The position numbers were made by a program, and so were the translations under genes. The notes beneath the pieces were generated by a model. That model did not search any database. It saw only the letters and a program-made list of their open reading frames with translations, and was not told the DNA's origin. From assembly GCA_030407085.1 (NCBI GenBank), contig CM059584.1:91029501-91093500 (forward strand): a stretch of 64,000 nucleotides of DNA, read 5' to 3'. This DNA comes from Trichopria drosophilae (lineage: Eukaryota > Arthropoda > Insecta > Hymenoptera > Diapriidae). Shown here in pieces: positions 23,161 to 34,345 of this stretch. Positions within the stretch are counted from its first letter, which is position 1; each line of letters opens with the position of its first letter.

Positions 23161-23600
23161 GGTCTATTTGTTCAGCTAAAATTAAGTGTTTTGAGGCATA
23201 CCCCTTCATAAAATTAAATTTTTGCTTACGGCAACGTGCGCATGCGTAATGTAAGTTTGATTGGCGTTAATTCGCGCCAGTTAGTAAGTTTAATTTGAAT
23301 CTCGCTATGTCGCGCAAATTGTTTAGATAAAGTTTGATTCGCGTTAATTCGCGCAGGTTATTGAGTTTAATTTGAATCGCGCTAAGTCGCGCAATCGCCT
23401 GTCTCATTTAGTCTGACACTGAATCGCGTATTCAATGAGATTATTTTGATACTGCTCTAAATCGTGCATTTAAATAGTTTATTTTTGTTTGGCGCTAAAT
23501 CGCACCGTTAATCAGTTTTATTTTTCTTTCGAGCTACGTCATACAGTCGATGACGTTTGGTTTGAATTGTGCTAATTCGCGCCCAAAATGTGTCTCAGTG
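23050..23600 (+). repeat. Degenerate array of GCGYTAAWTCGCGC-type units
   Basis: Short related units recur with irregular spacing: ATTACGCTAAGTCGTAAC, GGCGTTAATTCGCGCC, CTCGCTATGTCGCGCAA, TCGCGTTAATTCGCGC, ATCGCGCTAAGTCGCGCAA, GGCGCTAAATCGCACC and GTGCTAATTCGCGCCC, often separated by TTTGAATT/TTTAATTTGA. Copy 1 keeps only the first, at about 10320-10390. The units lie 3' of the gag frame of copy 2. Function unknown. Confidence 0.6.
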
Positions 23601-24601
23601 GCCCTCGTATAGCAGCCACGTCGTATAGCAGCCGAACCTGCGCTGTGACGTTACCGTCCACGTTATTATGGATACAGCATTTATACGGACATACTTCGAG
23701 AAATTCCTAGTATCTAGTTGGGAGGAAGATCTCCTAGGGCCTTCTTTCTTCTTTTTGTAACATATAGTCGCTAATAGTATCGAAGTTCAGTCACCGTATA
23801 AATTTGGGACAATGTGTACATATCTTTGCGTTATTCATTTCGGGACTTAGTGTTTTAATATAAGAATACAGAATAAACCTCCATACCCCCCGCGAGCAAT
23901 GATCGATCGCGCTCGGGTATCTCACTTTAAGTTTCATTATTTGTATTACGTAACCGTAATGATTCTCTTTTCGTTCATCATCCGGATTCCTCTTCACTCC
24001 ATCCTTCTTCTCACTTTCCGTTTCGTTGTGGAGAATAGAATGATTAGAAAGGTATGGAGTTGGAAAACACGAATCCTAATATTGCGTTACATAGTAAGGC
24101 CTAGCTATAAGTTTCTATGTATCAGCCAGATGGCGATTTTGCTATCCCGGGTGAACAGGGAAGTAATCCGTCGGCCATAAACTCTGCGATATTCTGTTTT
24201 GGCGATTATAAAATTTTACGACATCATGTCTTTGCGACCATATATTTTTGCGCCATTGACTTGTGTGATATTCCGTTTGCGATTATGATTATTCGTTTAT
24301 GATAGTCTGTTTGCGATCATAAGTTTGGCGTTATTGCGTTTTTGAGTTTGGGCCGTGAATCTTGCGTATTCACATTCCTCTTGCGGTTTTGCGATATGTA
24401 ATTAAGAGTTGCGATGAGTGATTGCTATGCGTGATAGACTGTCTTAAGGAATTAGATAAATGTCGGAGTGACCGGACGCTTCGCGAGTGTTTACATGAAC
24501 AGTGCAGAACCGCGATAACTTCCCCAAAGACGGAACGACTGTTCCCTCCCCAGAACAGTGCGCGCAAATTATGACGTTATTATAAATTATGGCGTAAAAA
24601 A
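23601..24601. other. Unassigned stretch; possible terminal region of gag-type copy 2
   Basis: It holds a short duplication (GTATAGCAGCCACGTC, GTATAGCAGCCGAACC near 23610-23635) and an AATAAA near 23872, compatible with an LTR or 3' end of the preceding element, but no second LTR copy was found. No gene is seen in 23900-24600. Confidence 0.3.
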
Positions 24602-25581
24602 CCCGTAATCAAGACGTACACGGACGTTGCCATCTGTCAACGAGATATTGTACGACATAGTCGTGAAAAACTTGAAAGTTCTATCACACGCAACGAGAAA
24701 TTTCGAATGTTTATTCTGCGGGTCACCTTCAATGATCGTTTTAGTTTTATTTTACCTTATTATGATGGTTTTAGTGAATACATGGTGCTGTAATCATCGA
24801 AATTAAAATCATTCTAAAGTGTTAAACTGGTTCAAATATTAAAAATGTAGTACTAGTATCTTACAATAAATGCAGTCGACTGACGAAATCTTGTGAGTCT
24901 CAAAAATACGCAAGAACGTCGTTTTCGTTGAAGGTGACCCACAGAATAAACATTCGAAATTTCTCTTTGCGTGTGATAGAACTTTCAAGTTTTTCACGAC
25001 TATTTCGTACAATATCTCGTTGATAGATGGAAACCTTCGTGTGCTTCTTGATTACGGGTTTCTCGTAAAGGAAGTGCATTTTGTTCAGAATATTCTAACT
25101 GGAAGATCGAGCAAAATTTATATTGAGTGTGACTCGAGAGATACCATAATAGTGCGTTTATTCGTACGACAATTTTACTTTTAACTTTCTACCATTATAA
25201 TTTCTTCTTATTTTTTTCGTTTTATCACTATCTACTCAAAATTTCTTCGATTTTTTAAATTCTCTATTCTGTTTCCTTGGTTTTGATATGAAATGTCTTT
25301 TACAGAAAAAGATAGAATCGAAATCCTTATTCTACGAGGATGTGGTGATAAAAAAAGAGTTTACGAACAAGTCGCCCAAAATTTTAATGATACCCGTCCT
25401 GATCGTCTACCCATATCGACATCAACTGTTTGTAAAACTGTTTCTCGATTTCACGATACTGGCTCTGTCAGAGAGAAAAATTGATATTTTTGAAAAATCA
25501 TTTCACGTGTTTCAACGATTTTGCGAAACATCTTTTCTTTCAAAAGTTACAGGACCGTTTCCATACTTTTCGGACACCATG
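24602..25581 (+). mobile_element. Internally deleted mariner-like element, copy C, with fold-back 5' end
   Basis: Plus-strand orientation. The right terminus (about 25555-25581) is the inverse of the copy A and B termini. The transposase N-terminus (25293-25484) is followed directly by 3'-terminal sequence, so the middle and C-terminal coding parts are deleted. The 5' non-coding region (about 24740-25290) matches 39130-39710 of copy B in reverse. Its outer 128 bp are present twice as an inverted repeat (24602-24729 and 24931-25058). Confidence 0.75.
25293..25484 (+). pseudogene. Mariner-like transposase N-terminal fragment, copy C
   Basis: 63 residues: SFTEKDRIEILILRGCGDKK, then YEQVAQNFNDTRPDRLPIST and STVCKTVSRFHDTGSV. 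This is the helix-turn-helix DNA-binding part of the family seen in copies A and B. The frame is cut by the deletion after SVREKN. No catalytic domain. Confidence 0.8.
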
Positions 25582-25604
25582 TATATACATATAAATATAT
25601 ATAA

Positions 25605-26819
25605 TATACACGGTGTCCGACGAGTTGTCTGAAAGATTTCACAGGGTGGTAGGGGATAAAAAACTGAGACGAAAATTTATTTTGGTAAAAATGTCTAAGA
25701 TCCATATTTACCAAGATAATTGATATTGTAAATCATCGTCGGTGAGCTCGAGATGCGAGTGTGTACGTCGTAGTATTAAAGGCCAAGTTAAAGAGACGCG
25801 TGGCGATAGAAGCGTCTAGTTCTACTATACCAAAAACAAAACAATTTGATAATTGTTATAATTATTGTTGTAATTATAATTATGATAATAGTTAATCATA
25901 ATTAAAAGTAAGTAAATTTCGAGAATATTTCTATGCATACTAATAATAAATTAAATAAATATGAATTCGTAACACTGGCGTGAATGAATGACAGTTCAGA
26001 AGTCACACCAATATTATGATCCGTATTCGTTTGTTTTATTTTTGGTGTAGTAGAACGAGCTGCTTCTGGGACAGCAGTTCCACGACAACTCAGCGGGAGT
26101 GCATTTTCGGGGAAAATGTTTTCGACAAAATTTTAAGGATTTTCCTCTGGCTATTTAATGGTACCAGTGAAATTGACCTTGAACCTGACCTTGAAGGTTA
26201 TTTTAAGGTCAAGTTTGTTTTTTTTAATGGGAATCCCTAGTTTTTTCATGGATTCTAAAAGAGCGGATAATTTTACGTCCGAGTATGATATGCTCGATTT
26301 TTCCGGCAAGGTCATTTCAAGGTCAAACATAAAGGTCTCGGAATTGCGAATTAATTCAGCAGGGGTGCATTTTCGGAAAAAATGTTTCAGACAAAAGTTT
26401 AAATTGTTAAATAAAGTTTAATTTGGTAAGTGGGGAAAATTCTATGTTTGGGACATAACCTTGAATATACCAGGAAATCAGAGTCAAGGTCATTTCAAGG
26501 TGAATATTTTATAAATTCCTGTATGACAATAATATCTCGACGATGAAATGGGAACTATTATTGTTAGAGCGGAAAGCCTGACGTTAGAACTTACCATGAC
26601 CATACCCTTTAATTCAATGCAATTGTGAATGTTCGAATATTGCAGGTATAGCAATAGTAACATAGCGAGGTTTTAACTGCAATTACAAACATCCTACAAT
26701 ATGTATGTATTCAGTCTTTTCTAACAATACCGTCGGCATTAGCATTACCCGAGAAGTACAGTTGATCGGGTGCTTTGCTTAGGTGGTTCCCCTTGCCGTC
26801 ACCTGCAAGGTGTGTGTGT
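25605..26819. other. Non-coding stretch with AAGGTCA-rich repeats
   Basis: It begins with GGTGTCCGACGAGTTGTCTG, which resembles a second mariner-type terminus without a partner that I could find. The part 26080-26510 contains a diverged duplication (GTGCATTTTCGGGGAAAATG near 26098 and GTGCATTTTCGGAAAAAATG near 26365) and a cluster of TCAAGGTCA motifs: on the plus strand at 26317-26325 and 26484-26492, and on the minus strand at 26174-26182 and 26186-26194. Confidence 0.4.
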
Positions 26820-27787
26820 GTTGTAATTTCGCAACATTTCCGGTGTGATTGAATTAGAAACATTTATTATGCTTGCTTGCAATTCATTAATATCGGCAGG
26901 TTTTGTCTCAAACACTTTGCTCTTCAAGTATCCCCAATAAAAGTAGTCCAAAAGGTGTTAAGTTAGGTGATCTGGACGGTCATTAAATCGATCCTCTTCT
27001 ATCAATCCATTTATTAGAAAACAGTTCATTTAGGTAATTTCGAGTAACTACCGCATAGTGAGCTAGGGCTCGATCTTGGTGAAACCAAACTTGTTCAAAA
27101 GCAAGTCCAAGAATTTCTTGGATAGCTGGGACTACTTGCGTTCATAATATATGGAATTCTCAGCATTTATATTCCCTGCGATAATATACGGCCCAATAAT
27201 ATATTGTCCGATAATTCCTGCTAAAATATTAAGTTTTTGTGGGTGTTGTGTATGCGAATCTCTCATCCAATGAGGATTAATTAATAATCCGCCCAATATC
27301 GCATGTTCTGGCGATTGACACATCCTCTCAATTCAAATGTAGCTTCGTCGGAGAAACAAATCCAAATAAAGAATTGATTTTTATCGTCATATCGCCTAAT
27401 CATTTCGTCGCTCTACTCTTCTGTCATAGTCATCCTCAGTGTTCTTGGATGAGTTGTATTTTATACGGATGGTAACCGTGTGAATTAAAAATTGTTGTAA
27501 AGGATGTACGGTCAATACCATATTCCTGTGCTATTCTCGAAGGAGGATTCTGCGGGTTTTCAATAATATTTTGCAGAACCTGAATAGACACGTCATCATT
27601 AGTAGCTGTTTTTGGTCCACCCGATCTTGGTTCGTCATGAATTGCAATATGAAGTAGATTTTGACATAGGATCACGATTTGGAAATGTGTTATTAAACAG
27701 CATGGCAACTTCTTCATAGTATCTAATTTTATCTCCACATCCTTGCGTTATAAGGTCATGATTTCGCTCTGAATCAGTCAAATGCAT
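26820..27787 (-). pseudogene. Mariner-like transposase, second family (E)
   Basis: From ATG 27787 the N-terminus reads HLTDSERNHDLITQGCGDKI with FPNRDPMSKST, then a short deletion. RSGGPKTATNDDVSIQVLQN and IAQEYGIDRTSFTTIFNSHG follow. Further on are CVNRQNMRYWA-like pieces in changing frames, then VWFHQDRALAHYAVVTRNYL (second Asp) and NKWIDRRGSI. It is related to copies A to D but clearly separate from them in sequence. Many stops and frameshifts; inactive. Confidence 0.7.
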
Positions 27788-28095
27788 ATTTGATATAACC
27801 GATAAAAACGACCATAAACTTACAATGCAACAATGAATAATTGTATGAAATGATTTTTACAACCATACTGGCACTAAGAAGATACACAAAAACTATTTAA
27901 AGCTTAAGAGACCAAAATTTCTTATTTGCACAAATAATGTCGTAGTTACCTACTCAATACGGGTTCTACACAGAAATATTATTATGCATTAATTTTACAT
28001 TAAAATTTCGTTGAATGAATAACTGTTGAATTATTGAATCTAAATTGATTTCGATCTGCACCTTTCAAAAAACAAGAAAGCCAATGTAATTTTGA
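27788..28095. other. Unassigned AT-rich stretch
   Basis: No gene or named repeat seen. Confidence 0.3.
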
Positions 28096-28139
28096 GTGAG
28101 TGTGCATGTGCGTTTAAAAAAAACACGATGCCTCTATGG

Positions 28140-28360
28140 CCGTGATATCAAATCCTCGCTGCCGACCGCTGGTTTACTGGTGGAACGAGGACATCGCAGC
28201 GATTCGGCGAGAGTGCCTTCGGGCTCAAAGGCTGCACCAGAGAGCATAATAGAATTCATAAGCCCCGGTACTACCAACTCGCCGCGGACTATGATAAGAA
28301 GAGGAAGAGGCTCAAGATTGCCATCAAGGCCGTAAAAAGAAAGTGCTGGCACGAAAAGAA
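28140..28360 (+). pseudogene. ORF2 linker shard of an R1/TRAS-like non-LTR retrotransposon
   Basis: One frame reads CRPLVYWWNEDIAAIRRECL and RAQRLHQRA (about 28160-28230). A second frame then reads YYQLAADYDKKRKRLKIAIK and AVKRKCWHE (about 28270-28345). The pattern of VYWW followed by basic, Arg-rich helices and KCW is typical of the region between endonuclease and RT in R1-clade ORF2 proteins. It is a lone fragment, frameshifted once. Confidence 0.6.
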
Positions 28361-28669
28361 TTCTAAATTATTTAATTAATATGGGATATATAAACATCCG
28401 ATAGAAGAATAGGCTTCGCGAAACCTGTCGACAGATAATAATCGTCGACTGATCCATCTAGACGAAGGGGAGATGTCGATGACTGCCTCCAAACGATTCG
28501 TGGAGAACATCGACGAGCTTGCTCGATCTAAATGATTGGGCCAAGTAACATGCATGCAGGTAATGCCCAGGGATCTTCAACGCGTATCGATAACGCGTTA
28601 AAAAAGTAGCAGGATTCGCGAGAGATAGAGCGTGGCCCATGTCGGAGATACGCTAACATCTCAGATCAA

Positions 28670-29310
28670 GCGATGATGCAGGCTCTCCCGCTTCTCTTGA
28701 GAGAAGTTGCTCTAGTAGGATACGAGTCTTGCTCACAAAATTGGACTAATTGGTCAGAAGTGGAAGTCGAATTGCGATTATTGTTTGAAGATTCGCAATT
28801 TCAGAGTAAATTGCGACACGAAGCAGAATCGCGTACACAAGGTTTTGACAAACGTGTAAACGTGTACTTAGTATGTTTACGAGGCATTTTTAAGTTAATG
28901 CAACACGAAATATCCGCGAGCGAAAAGATTGATCTCGCATATCAAAATGTAGGGTCGGATATGAAGGAATATATCCGTCGGGAAGAAACTGGATACGCGA
29001 GTAATCGGTATGTACCTCCTCCCACTCCTCGAGATATAGTTTAGCACGATACGGCGTACCATGGACAACGACGAAGTAGATCAGAGGAAAATTGCGCAGC
29101 CGTAAAAATCCGCTACCGCATGTAAATTCGATATTGACGAAATTACGTCAAGTAAAGTATATTTCCAAAATATGCCTCAGACATGCGTATCATCGGATAC
29201 CGATGACCGAGGAATGCAAGGAAAATACAGCATTTACCCACCAGATGGCGGACTTTTTCAATTCACGCGTATGCCGTTCGGTTTGACAGGTATGCCCGCA
29301 GAACAGAAAG
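28670..29310 (+). pseudogene. Ty3/Gypsy fragment: gag joined to reverse transcriptase by deletion
   Basis: An open stretch 28673-29044 (123 residues) has NWTNWSEVEVELRLLFEDSQ, RVNVYLVCLRGIF and SEKIDLAYQNV, a capsid-like Gag pattern. Within about 50 bp the sequence changes to RT, in shifting frames: LPHVNSILTKLRQVKYISKI, RHAYHRIPMTEECKENTAFT and FTRMPFGLTG (to about 29290). Protease and the first RT motifs are missing, so a large internal deletion fused the two parts. It is a different family from the intact gypsy at 48964. Confidence 0.75.
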
Positions 29311-30936
29311 AAATTTTGGAGACTTATCCCATTCAAAAGAATTGCACTTGATCGCTGCTTGATCCCTATTTATAAGTAGGCTTTTATTGTCAAAACGGAT
29401 CACTTTTGCGTGAACTCGATTTGTATGAGCCAAATCGAGAGTGATGGCGCCGGTTTGCGAAACGCGACGTCCGCCCCCTTTCGATCGCGATTCAAATTGT
29501 AAGTTTTTGTTGTAATTCAAACGTTATCTTCAAATGCGTCCCGTATCTTCCTTCCATCCGCTTATCGGAGCGCGATCAACATACCACGAATTTCCTTCCA
29601 TACTGAGCTCATGAAACTCATTAACCTAAATTGCGGGACTTTCGTATAGCCGAAATAATGCGTCGGGATGAGATTCCTTGGGATGCACAATTTCAAAGTC
29701 GCACGCCAACCGACCAGTTTTTTCGGTTGTTTAATGCAACGTGAACTACCGTGATCCATTATGACCGAAAATCGATAACCTTCTACATATACTCTAAATT
29801 TATCGACGGCCAGGCACCCTTGCTCCGTCGTTGTCTAATTACGTTTCGCGTTTGTCATTGTTCGACTAGCGGACTTAACAATGTGCTCCTGATAATTTAC
29901 CGTTTGGGTTAGTACCGCCCCTTAACCAACCGAGCTAGCGTCCGTTTGTATGGAGAATGGTATTGCGAAATTCGGTCGAACGAACATCACAATTACGACT
30001 GAGCGACTCACCCTACTGATAACCTGCGTGCACACGAGAATTTGGGCCTTTTCTTACTGCAACGGAATGCAGTTTTTCAGTATGTCGATCAACAGTGCAA
30101 CTGTGGAAGCGAAATTGTTAAACCTACATGAGTTACTTCGGCTGAAGATTTTTCCGAGGACTGGATGTCTTTAATTGAAATCGTGAATTGTACGTTCGAG
30201 TCTTGGAACTATTTGCTTTGTCGTTGCTTTAACGGCGGATGTTTCCTGTTTTCCGAATTCGAAGAATGGAACCAATTTTCTTTGAAATTCATAATTTTAT
30301 ATCCTCTCCTAGTTTTTCCGTGGCTTTAGTCGATTTCAACTTATCCTTAAGATAATTGATTAAATGGATTGACATATTTTCCAATTCATTAGTTACACTC
30401 AAAGGTACCAATTTTATAAATGTTTGTTCTAACTCTTGAAACATGAGAACGAGGCTCCTAAGATAATTACATTATATGCATATTAAAAGTACAAAAATTA
30501 ATGTAAACGTTTTTGGCAGCTTTGTTGCCAATGAAATACCCCAAAATAAACGATAAGACGTATGTTTTTCATCAATTAACGTTAGTTTTCTGACAAGATA
30601 GTGAGCATCGGTTGTTTGTACTTTGACCTGAAACGAATAAAATTAGTTGCTTTCATAATGCTTCCATCTTGTTGAAATTATATAAGTAAGTAATATGTCT
30701 ACAGCATGATTATATCATTTATTAGAAAACACACGCTTAGCATTGAATTGCTGCAAATCTCAAAGCACGCTTGGTTATTAGGATCACTACTACATGAACT
30801 GTCAGTATGAGGTCACCACCGAGCGAATTTTAAAATGGCTTTGACGAAAATAAACATACAGATACGTGGTCAGAATGGATTTTTAAGATGATAATCGTTA
30901 AACACAGAAAACATTGTTTAAAAACCGCCCATAATA
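29311..30936. other. Unassigned stretch, no gene recognised
   Basis: Short open frames occur (29562-29759 minus, 29950-30174 plus) but have no recognisable motif. The first part may be remaining sequence of the gypsy fragment. Confidence 0.3.
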
Positions 30937-31186
30937 TTGTTAAAAGTTGCTAAATTATTACTACTAAATTGCTATTTACGTGAATATGATAGCTTTTTGT
31001 ACAATTTATTTATTAATAACGTACATTCATTTCTGAAAAATGATCGATATTCATACCAAATTAGACGTTTTAAAGTTAATTCAAGTTTGGTTGTCAATAA
31101 GCCTGACATTATCATGCTATCAGAAACCCGGTTAAACGAGAGTAATTTAAATTCTGAATTGAGGTTAACCGACTACAGTATATTAA
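30937..31186 (+). pseudogene. Endonuclease N-terminal shard, CR1/Jockey-like non-LTR element
   Basis: The frame 30937-31281 reads VNKPDIIMLSETRLNESNLN and LRLTDYSIL, the strand with catalytic Glu (SETRL) and the next strand of the endonuclease domain. The match stops exactly at a TTAA (31183-31186), where a repeat starting CCCGTTTC begins. Confidence 0.65.
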
Positions 31187-31640
31187 CCCGTTTCTTCCTG
31201 AAATGCCCTAAATTTTATCTGTATTTAATCAGGTGGGTTTCATTAAAAACGGCGGATCCAATATGGCGGAGTAATTTTTAACAGATTAGACGGATTTGTT
31301 TGAAACTTGTTACTTGGGCGTTTTCGAGATCAACGATTACGAATCCGGCGTCAGATATTCAAAATTCAACATGGCGGATCCAATATGGCATAAGAATTTC
31401 AAAAAAATTTGTCGGATTCGTTTGAAACCTGTAACTTGGGGATTTTTGAGGTTACTGAGAACAAATCCAATGTCAAATTTCAAAAATTCAAAGTTTCGGA
31501 TTTAATATGGCGGCCTGAAATTTGGAGAAATAGTCTCTTTATATATCATTCATTATATATAACAGTTTCAAATTTAAAAATGGACGAATGAAAAACCGCC
31601 ATTTGAAGATTGTGAAAGCGGGTGGTATAAGTACAAATTT
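31187..31640 (+). repeat. ATGGCGG minisatellite array, locus 1, within a TTAA-adjacent insertion
   Basis: It starts CCCGTTTC...GAAATGCCCTAAATTT just after TTAA, as at 47196. Then diverged units of about 115-125 bp follow, each with AACTTG, GGGTTTTTGAGGT or a variant, a region of CGATTACGAATC type, CAAAATTCAA and ATGGCGGATCCAATATGG. Confidence 0.65.
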
Positions 31641-33179
31641 ACAAGAAAAATATAACAAATTTTAAAAATACAAAATTTCGGTTTAATATAACAACCAGGA
31701 ATTCGAAGAAAAAGAGATTTTTTTTGTTTTGGTTATTTGTTTAGTTTTTATTGTTTTTGGTTTATGTTTGGGTATAGTTTAAACGTCAAATCATACTTGA
31801 CGCGTCATCTCTTGTCAGGCGCTAGATACTCGATCTAACGCACTTACCGACATCGCATACATGTGCTATATTTTAAGCTAATTTAAATCACACGGTTTTC
31901 CGGGAACCCGTTGGGGATTACGACACCTGTGGCGTTGACCCTTTCTTCTTTCCAGGAAAACCGGAAGAGATTTTCGGTGAACAGAACGCACGTGGTTCGC
32001 GAGAACGACTAATCTCTCTGCACGTTATCACGCATAATCCTTAATTACTCCTAGTAATTCGCCGCTAATTCGCATTTTTTTATCAAGTCGATCACTGCTC
32101 CAGTGGAATTCGCGAAATTATTAATTCTGTCCAGAACCGCTTGTATTCAGTGTACATCGTTTTTTTGAACAACGTTCATAATTTTATATTTAAATTCACC
32201 ATTTTTTGCACAAATTCCCCTCCAACTACATTGCGAGAACGTTGCATTAACCCAACTTATACATTTTTGAAAAAAAATGTCATAATTTTTAATTGTTTAA
32301 TTGTTTATAACGTGATCAATTTTTCAATTACCCAAAATTCACTTAAGGAAATATTCTACTTTGTCAAATGCCACGGAAGTGTAAAATAACATCAATTTCT
32401 AAGGCATGACTTACAGTCCTCGCGTAGAATGTCCCATCCGTTAAAAATAACTCAAAAAGGTCCACAGGTGTTTTTTTTTTGAGTACTCATACAGTGTCTA
32501 GTAATATTTCTGTACGATACATTTGATAGAAGGATCTCATCATCATTTGAGTTTTCATTATCTGATGAGTTTGCTGTAAAGCTACGGTAATTTGAATCAG
32601 ATCTACAAAAATTTCCATCGTGTTTGTCGGCAGAAGTCATGAGAAGTCTATTCATAAAGGTCGGAATCATTTTCGTCAGAAACGGTCGAAATTTGCACTC
32701 TGATATTTTTATAAACAGAAGTCTTTGTAGCAATATAAAAATTTCGAAAATTACAAAAGAGTCGTATTGATTATCATTATAAAATATCGTATATATGTGA
32801 AAGAACGGTAAATTTCGATTTTCGCATTGCATCCAATTGTCTGTTGTAATAAGATATTGCACATAGCAAGAATCGTAGATGCTTCAGTTATTTCATCTAA
32901 TGAAATAATTATCATTGGAATTCACTACGGAATAAACATATTTTCTTCAGAACATGCAACTTCAGAGTTTTATACGCCATTAATTAGAAGCAAAATAGAA
33001 CAAAAAATAACAAAATCCGCAAAAAGTCATGATAAACAATTTTAAAAATAATAAAAACAAAAAAAAAAACGCAAGACGACTCTTCAGAATCCTCGACCTC
33101 TACGTTGGTCGGGCAATGTGATAATTACATTACGTTAGATTGTGGATACTAAGGACTATTTCGTATGTTTTTCTCGCAG
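31641..33179. other. Unassigned AT-rich stretch
   Basis: The longest open frames are 32862-32452 on the minus strand (136 residues, with an Asn/Asp/Ser-rich acidic part) and 33045 leftwards to 32827 on the plus strand. Neither carries a motif I recognise. Possible further transposon debris. Confidence 0.3.
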
Positions 33180-33430
33180 ATTTGGGCTTATTCCATCGGC
33201 TTTCAGAATATCCAAATTGCCTTATTATATTCTGCCATTTTGAAATTTGAAAATCCTATAGCGGATTCCTAATTAATGGTCCCATTATGGGACCCCATAT
33301 AGGATCTGCCATGTTGAATTTTGAAAATCTGCCGCCGGATTCGTACTCTGTGACCCCGAAAACCGTCAAGTAAGAAGTTTCAAACTAATCCGACAAACTA
33401 ATCTGACAGCAGTTTCGTATTCATCAACTT
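33180..33430 (-). repeat. ATGGCGG minisatellite array, locus 2 (inverted)
   Basis: The reverse complement shows the same unit: CAAACTTCTTACTTGACGG..GGTC, an AATCCGGCGGCAGATTTTCA-type part and CAACATGGCAGATCC. At least two diverged units are present. Confidence 0.55.
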
Positions 33431-33739
33431 CAGAAATATTTGCGTGCTTTACAATAAAATTCATCCACACTTGAACTGGACAGTCATTGTCCAATTTTGC
33501 TTACTAGATAAGTGAAGAAGGTCTCCATCTTGATTCCTCTATCTTGAATTTCGATTTACTAACAGTCCTAGTTTTTTGTATAACTATTTATTCCCCCAAA
33601 TATGGAAGTACAGCATGATCTGCACACGGATTCGTGCTAAAAAATATGATTATTTGGAAAAGAAACGTTAAAAATCACGTTTTTTAAGTTTATCCAGCTG
33701 ATGCATCAAATATGCAGAAAGATCTTATTTCTCAACACT

Positions 33740-34345
33740 GGTATGTAAAAAATGGAATGGACATTAAATATAGCCAAGTGTAAAGTATTAAGCTTTTATA
33801 GGTTGCCGAGACTATTTGAGTTTAGGTATGAAATTGAAGGCCAGGAGCTTGAAGTGGTTCACAATATTAAAGATTTAGGTATCTATGTCGACTCGAAGCT
33901 GACCTTCAGTGAACCTTTACGCATTGTCAACAAAGCATATAAACAGTTGCGATGTTTGATTCGTTCGATCAAATATTTTAAAGATACTTCTTTTTATATA
34001 AAACCGTAGTACTTCCCATCATTTTTATATGCATCTCCTACGTGGACACCCTTTATTGGTTTAGACATTAAATTGCTTGAGACAGTTCAGGGTAGATTTT
34101 TGCGTTTACTGGAACTTTTTTGGTCCAATGGAATTTACCTCACACGATTATCACAATATATCGGTCTTTTTCAATATTCCTACATTGCTCATATCTGAAA
34201 TGATATTCTATTAGTGAACAAAATTTTCACAGGCCAAATTTTATCTGCAGATGAAAGATGTTTATTCTCGAACCGTATGTCAGTCTGTCGTATTCCTAGG
34301 ATATTAATTGAGAGGAATACACGGAGAGAATTGTGCAAGTGTGAA
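33740..34345 (+). pseudogene. RT thumb and C-terminal shard, CR1/Jockey-superfamily ORF2
   Basis: It reads LNIAKCKVLSF, HNIKDLGIYVDSKLTF and KAYKQLRCLIRSIKYF (33752-34009), the region after the catalytic RT motifs. Then, in other frames, LETVQGRFLRLLELF (about 34075-34120) and RIPRILIERN (about 34285-34320). Stops and frameshifts are present. It ends where the fold-back element at 34320 begins. Confidence 0.65.

Noticed and set aside
32452..32862. piggyBac-type transposase N-terminus on the minus strand
   Set aside because: An acidic Asn/Asp/Ser stretch alone is not specific, and no catalytic part follows.
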